This document shows, in pieces, positions 24,842 through 25,364 of a DNA stretch of 25,364 nt. Origin of the DNA: JAGBWK01 sp964462445. GTDB taxonomy: Bacteria; Bacteroidota; Bacteroidia; Bacteroidales; Muribaculaceae. Numbering within the stretch: position 1 is the stretch's first letter; each line of letters begins with the position of its first letter. The DNA lies in the NCBI GenBank assembly GCA_964462445.1, contig CAYWXG010000037.1, forward strand, positions 1 to 25,364, read 5' to 3'. Both the position numbers and the translations under genes were made by a program. The notes beneath the pieces were generated by a model. The model made no database searches. It worked only from the letters and a program-made list of their open reading frames with translations, and was not told the origin of the DNA.

Positions 24842-25364
24842 TCAGAAAAGAGTTCTGATTTTATTTTGTTCTTCGGTTAAAAAGAGAGTCTCAAAAGCGA
24901 TATTTTCATCACAAGGCGATTTTATGCCTATTGTAATAATCGTTTTAGCAATGTCCAAGACTCGGTCAACACTCAGGTTGATATTTGAAGCTTTGACTAA
25001 ACGCTCGAGTTCTTTGTAAACTTTAAGAGCAACGAAGCATATACAGATGTGGGCTTCGATGCGTTTTGACGTAAAATGGAACATCGGGCGCATCTCAATG
25101 TTGGTTTTGGATATTCTGAAAGCACGTTCAATTGTCCATAGTCCATGATATTGTTCCACAACTTGGCTTGCAGGCAGATCGGTGTTGGTAACATATCCTT
25201 TCAGACCGTCCCAAAGCTCGTCTTCATAGACTTTCTCGGAAGATATTTCCACTCTTACATCTTTGCTTATTGTAAGGAATTTGTTGTATCCTCTACGATT
25301 AATATTTTCTTTAACGTGAATTCGACGAAAATAATCAAAAGAGTGTCAGTTGGTTATCAACAAC
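24842..25364 (-). pseudogene. 3' part of an IS1634/IS4-type transposase, broken and cut by the window edge
   Basis: On the minus strand the frame is open from 25345 to the stop at 24842. It contains G-Y-N-K-F-L, W-D-G-L-K-G-Y-V-T-N-T-D-L, then Y-H-G-L-W-T-I-E-R-A-F-R-I-S-K, R-P-M-F-H-F and R-I-E-A-H-I-C-I-C-F-V-A. The Y-x2-x-x3-E-x6-K spacing is the IS4-group signature holding the last catalytic Glu, with Leu in place of Arg as in IS1634 relatives. About 168 C-terminal residues remain; the family is usually 450-600. An in-frame TGA at 25348-25346 and non-matching sequence beyond it suggest a stop or frameshift, so this copy looks inactive. A GTG at 25252 is an unlikely true start because matching sequence lies upstream. 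TCAGAA/TTCTGA (24842-24858) forms a small hairpin at the end of the frame. I could not define the terminal repeat. Confidence 0.75.

Noticed and set aside
1..25364. CRISPR array, phage genes or defence system
   Set aside because: No regularly spaced repeats, phage structural genes or recognised defence domains were found; apart from the IS fragment the content is core metabolic and envelope genes.

Overview
The window reads as a chromosomal segment of an AT-rich member of the Bacteroidota, most likely order Bacteroidales (a Muribaculaceae-like gut bacterium would fit; this is inference). The evidence is the gene content: lipoproteins with SPII signals, many outer-membrane barrels, a PCMD lipoprotein, a tricorn-like S41 protease, a DUF4369/TlpA-type thioredoxin and a secreted bacterial dipeptidyl peptidase III. 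Several intergenic regions also carry the Bacteroidota sigma-ABfr promoter element TAnnTTTG, in two cases with a well-placed upstream TTG. TGA is an ordinary stop codon here: two genes end in the overlapping ATGA arrangement.

Layout. 1-870: a broken CxxCxxCC (YkgJ-like) gene at the left edge, then a mostly non-coding stretch holding a very convincing small structured RNA on the minus strand, with its own promoter, 21 base pairs of nested stem and a terminator. 825-2485: a two-gene minus-strand unit, galE and a small lipoprotein, with a promoter before it and an 11-bp terminator hairpin after it. 2475-7637: a minus-strand operon of TPR/PD40 protein, PHP-domain histidinol-phosphatase-like protein, MetA and a U32 (RlhA-like) protein, under a near-consensus promoter. 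7667-11770: a minus-strand operon of four envelope genes, two of them tandem paralogous beta-barrels, then a PCMD lipoprotein and another small barrel; its leader can form two mutually exclusive hairpins. 11901-17817: a minus-strand operon dxr - rseP - rlmI-like methyltransferase - dipeptidyl peptidase III, ending in a 12-bp terminator hairpin. 17966-24769: the divergent plus-strand operon, tricorn-like protease - thiol-disulfide oxidoreductase - VanZ-like membrane protein - AMP-dependent acyl-CoA ligase - PspC-domain gene, then a terminator. 24842-25364: the 3' part of an IS1634/IS4-type transposase running off the right edge with an in-frame stop.

Most genes are housekeeping or envelope functions. 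Dxr makes isoprenoid precursor, RseP is an intramembrane protease, the RlmI-like and U32 proteins are probably rRNA modifiers, MetA feeds methionine synthesis, and the tricorn-like protease and DPP III are two exported peptidases transcribed divergently from one intergenic region. I see no CRISPR array, tRNA, rRNA, phage or obvious defence system. The items most deserving a second look are the structured RNA at about 374-475, the PspC gene split by one TGA codon, the switch-like leader at 11658-11705, and the four-gene envelope module behind it.
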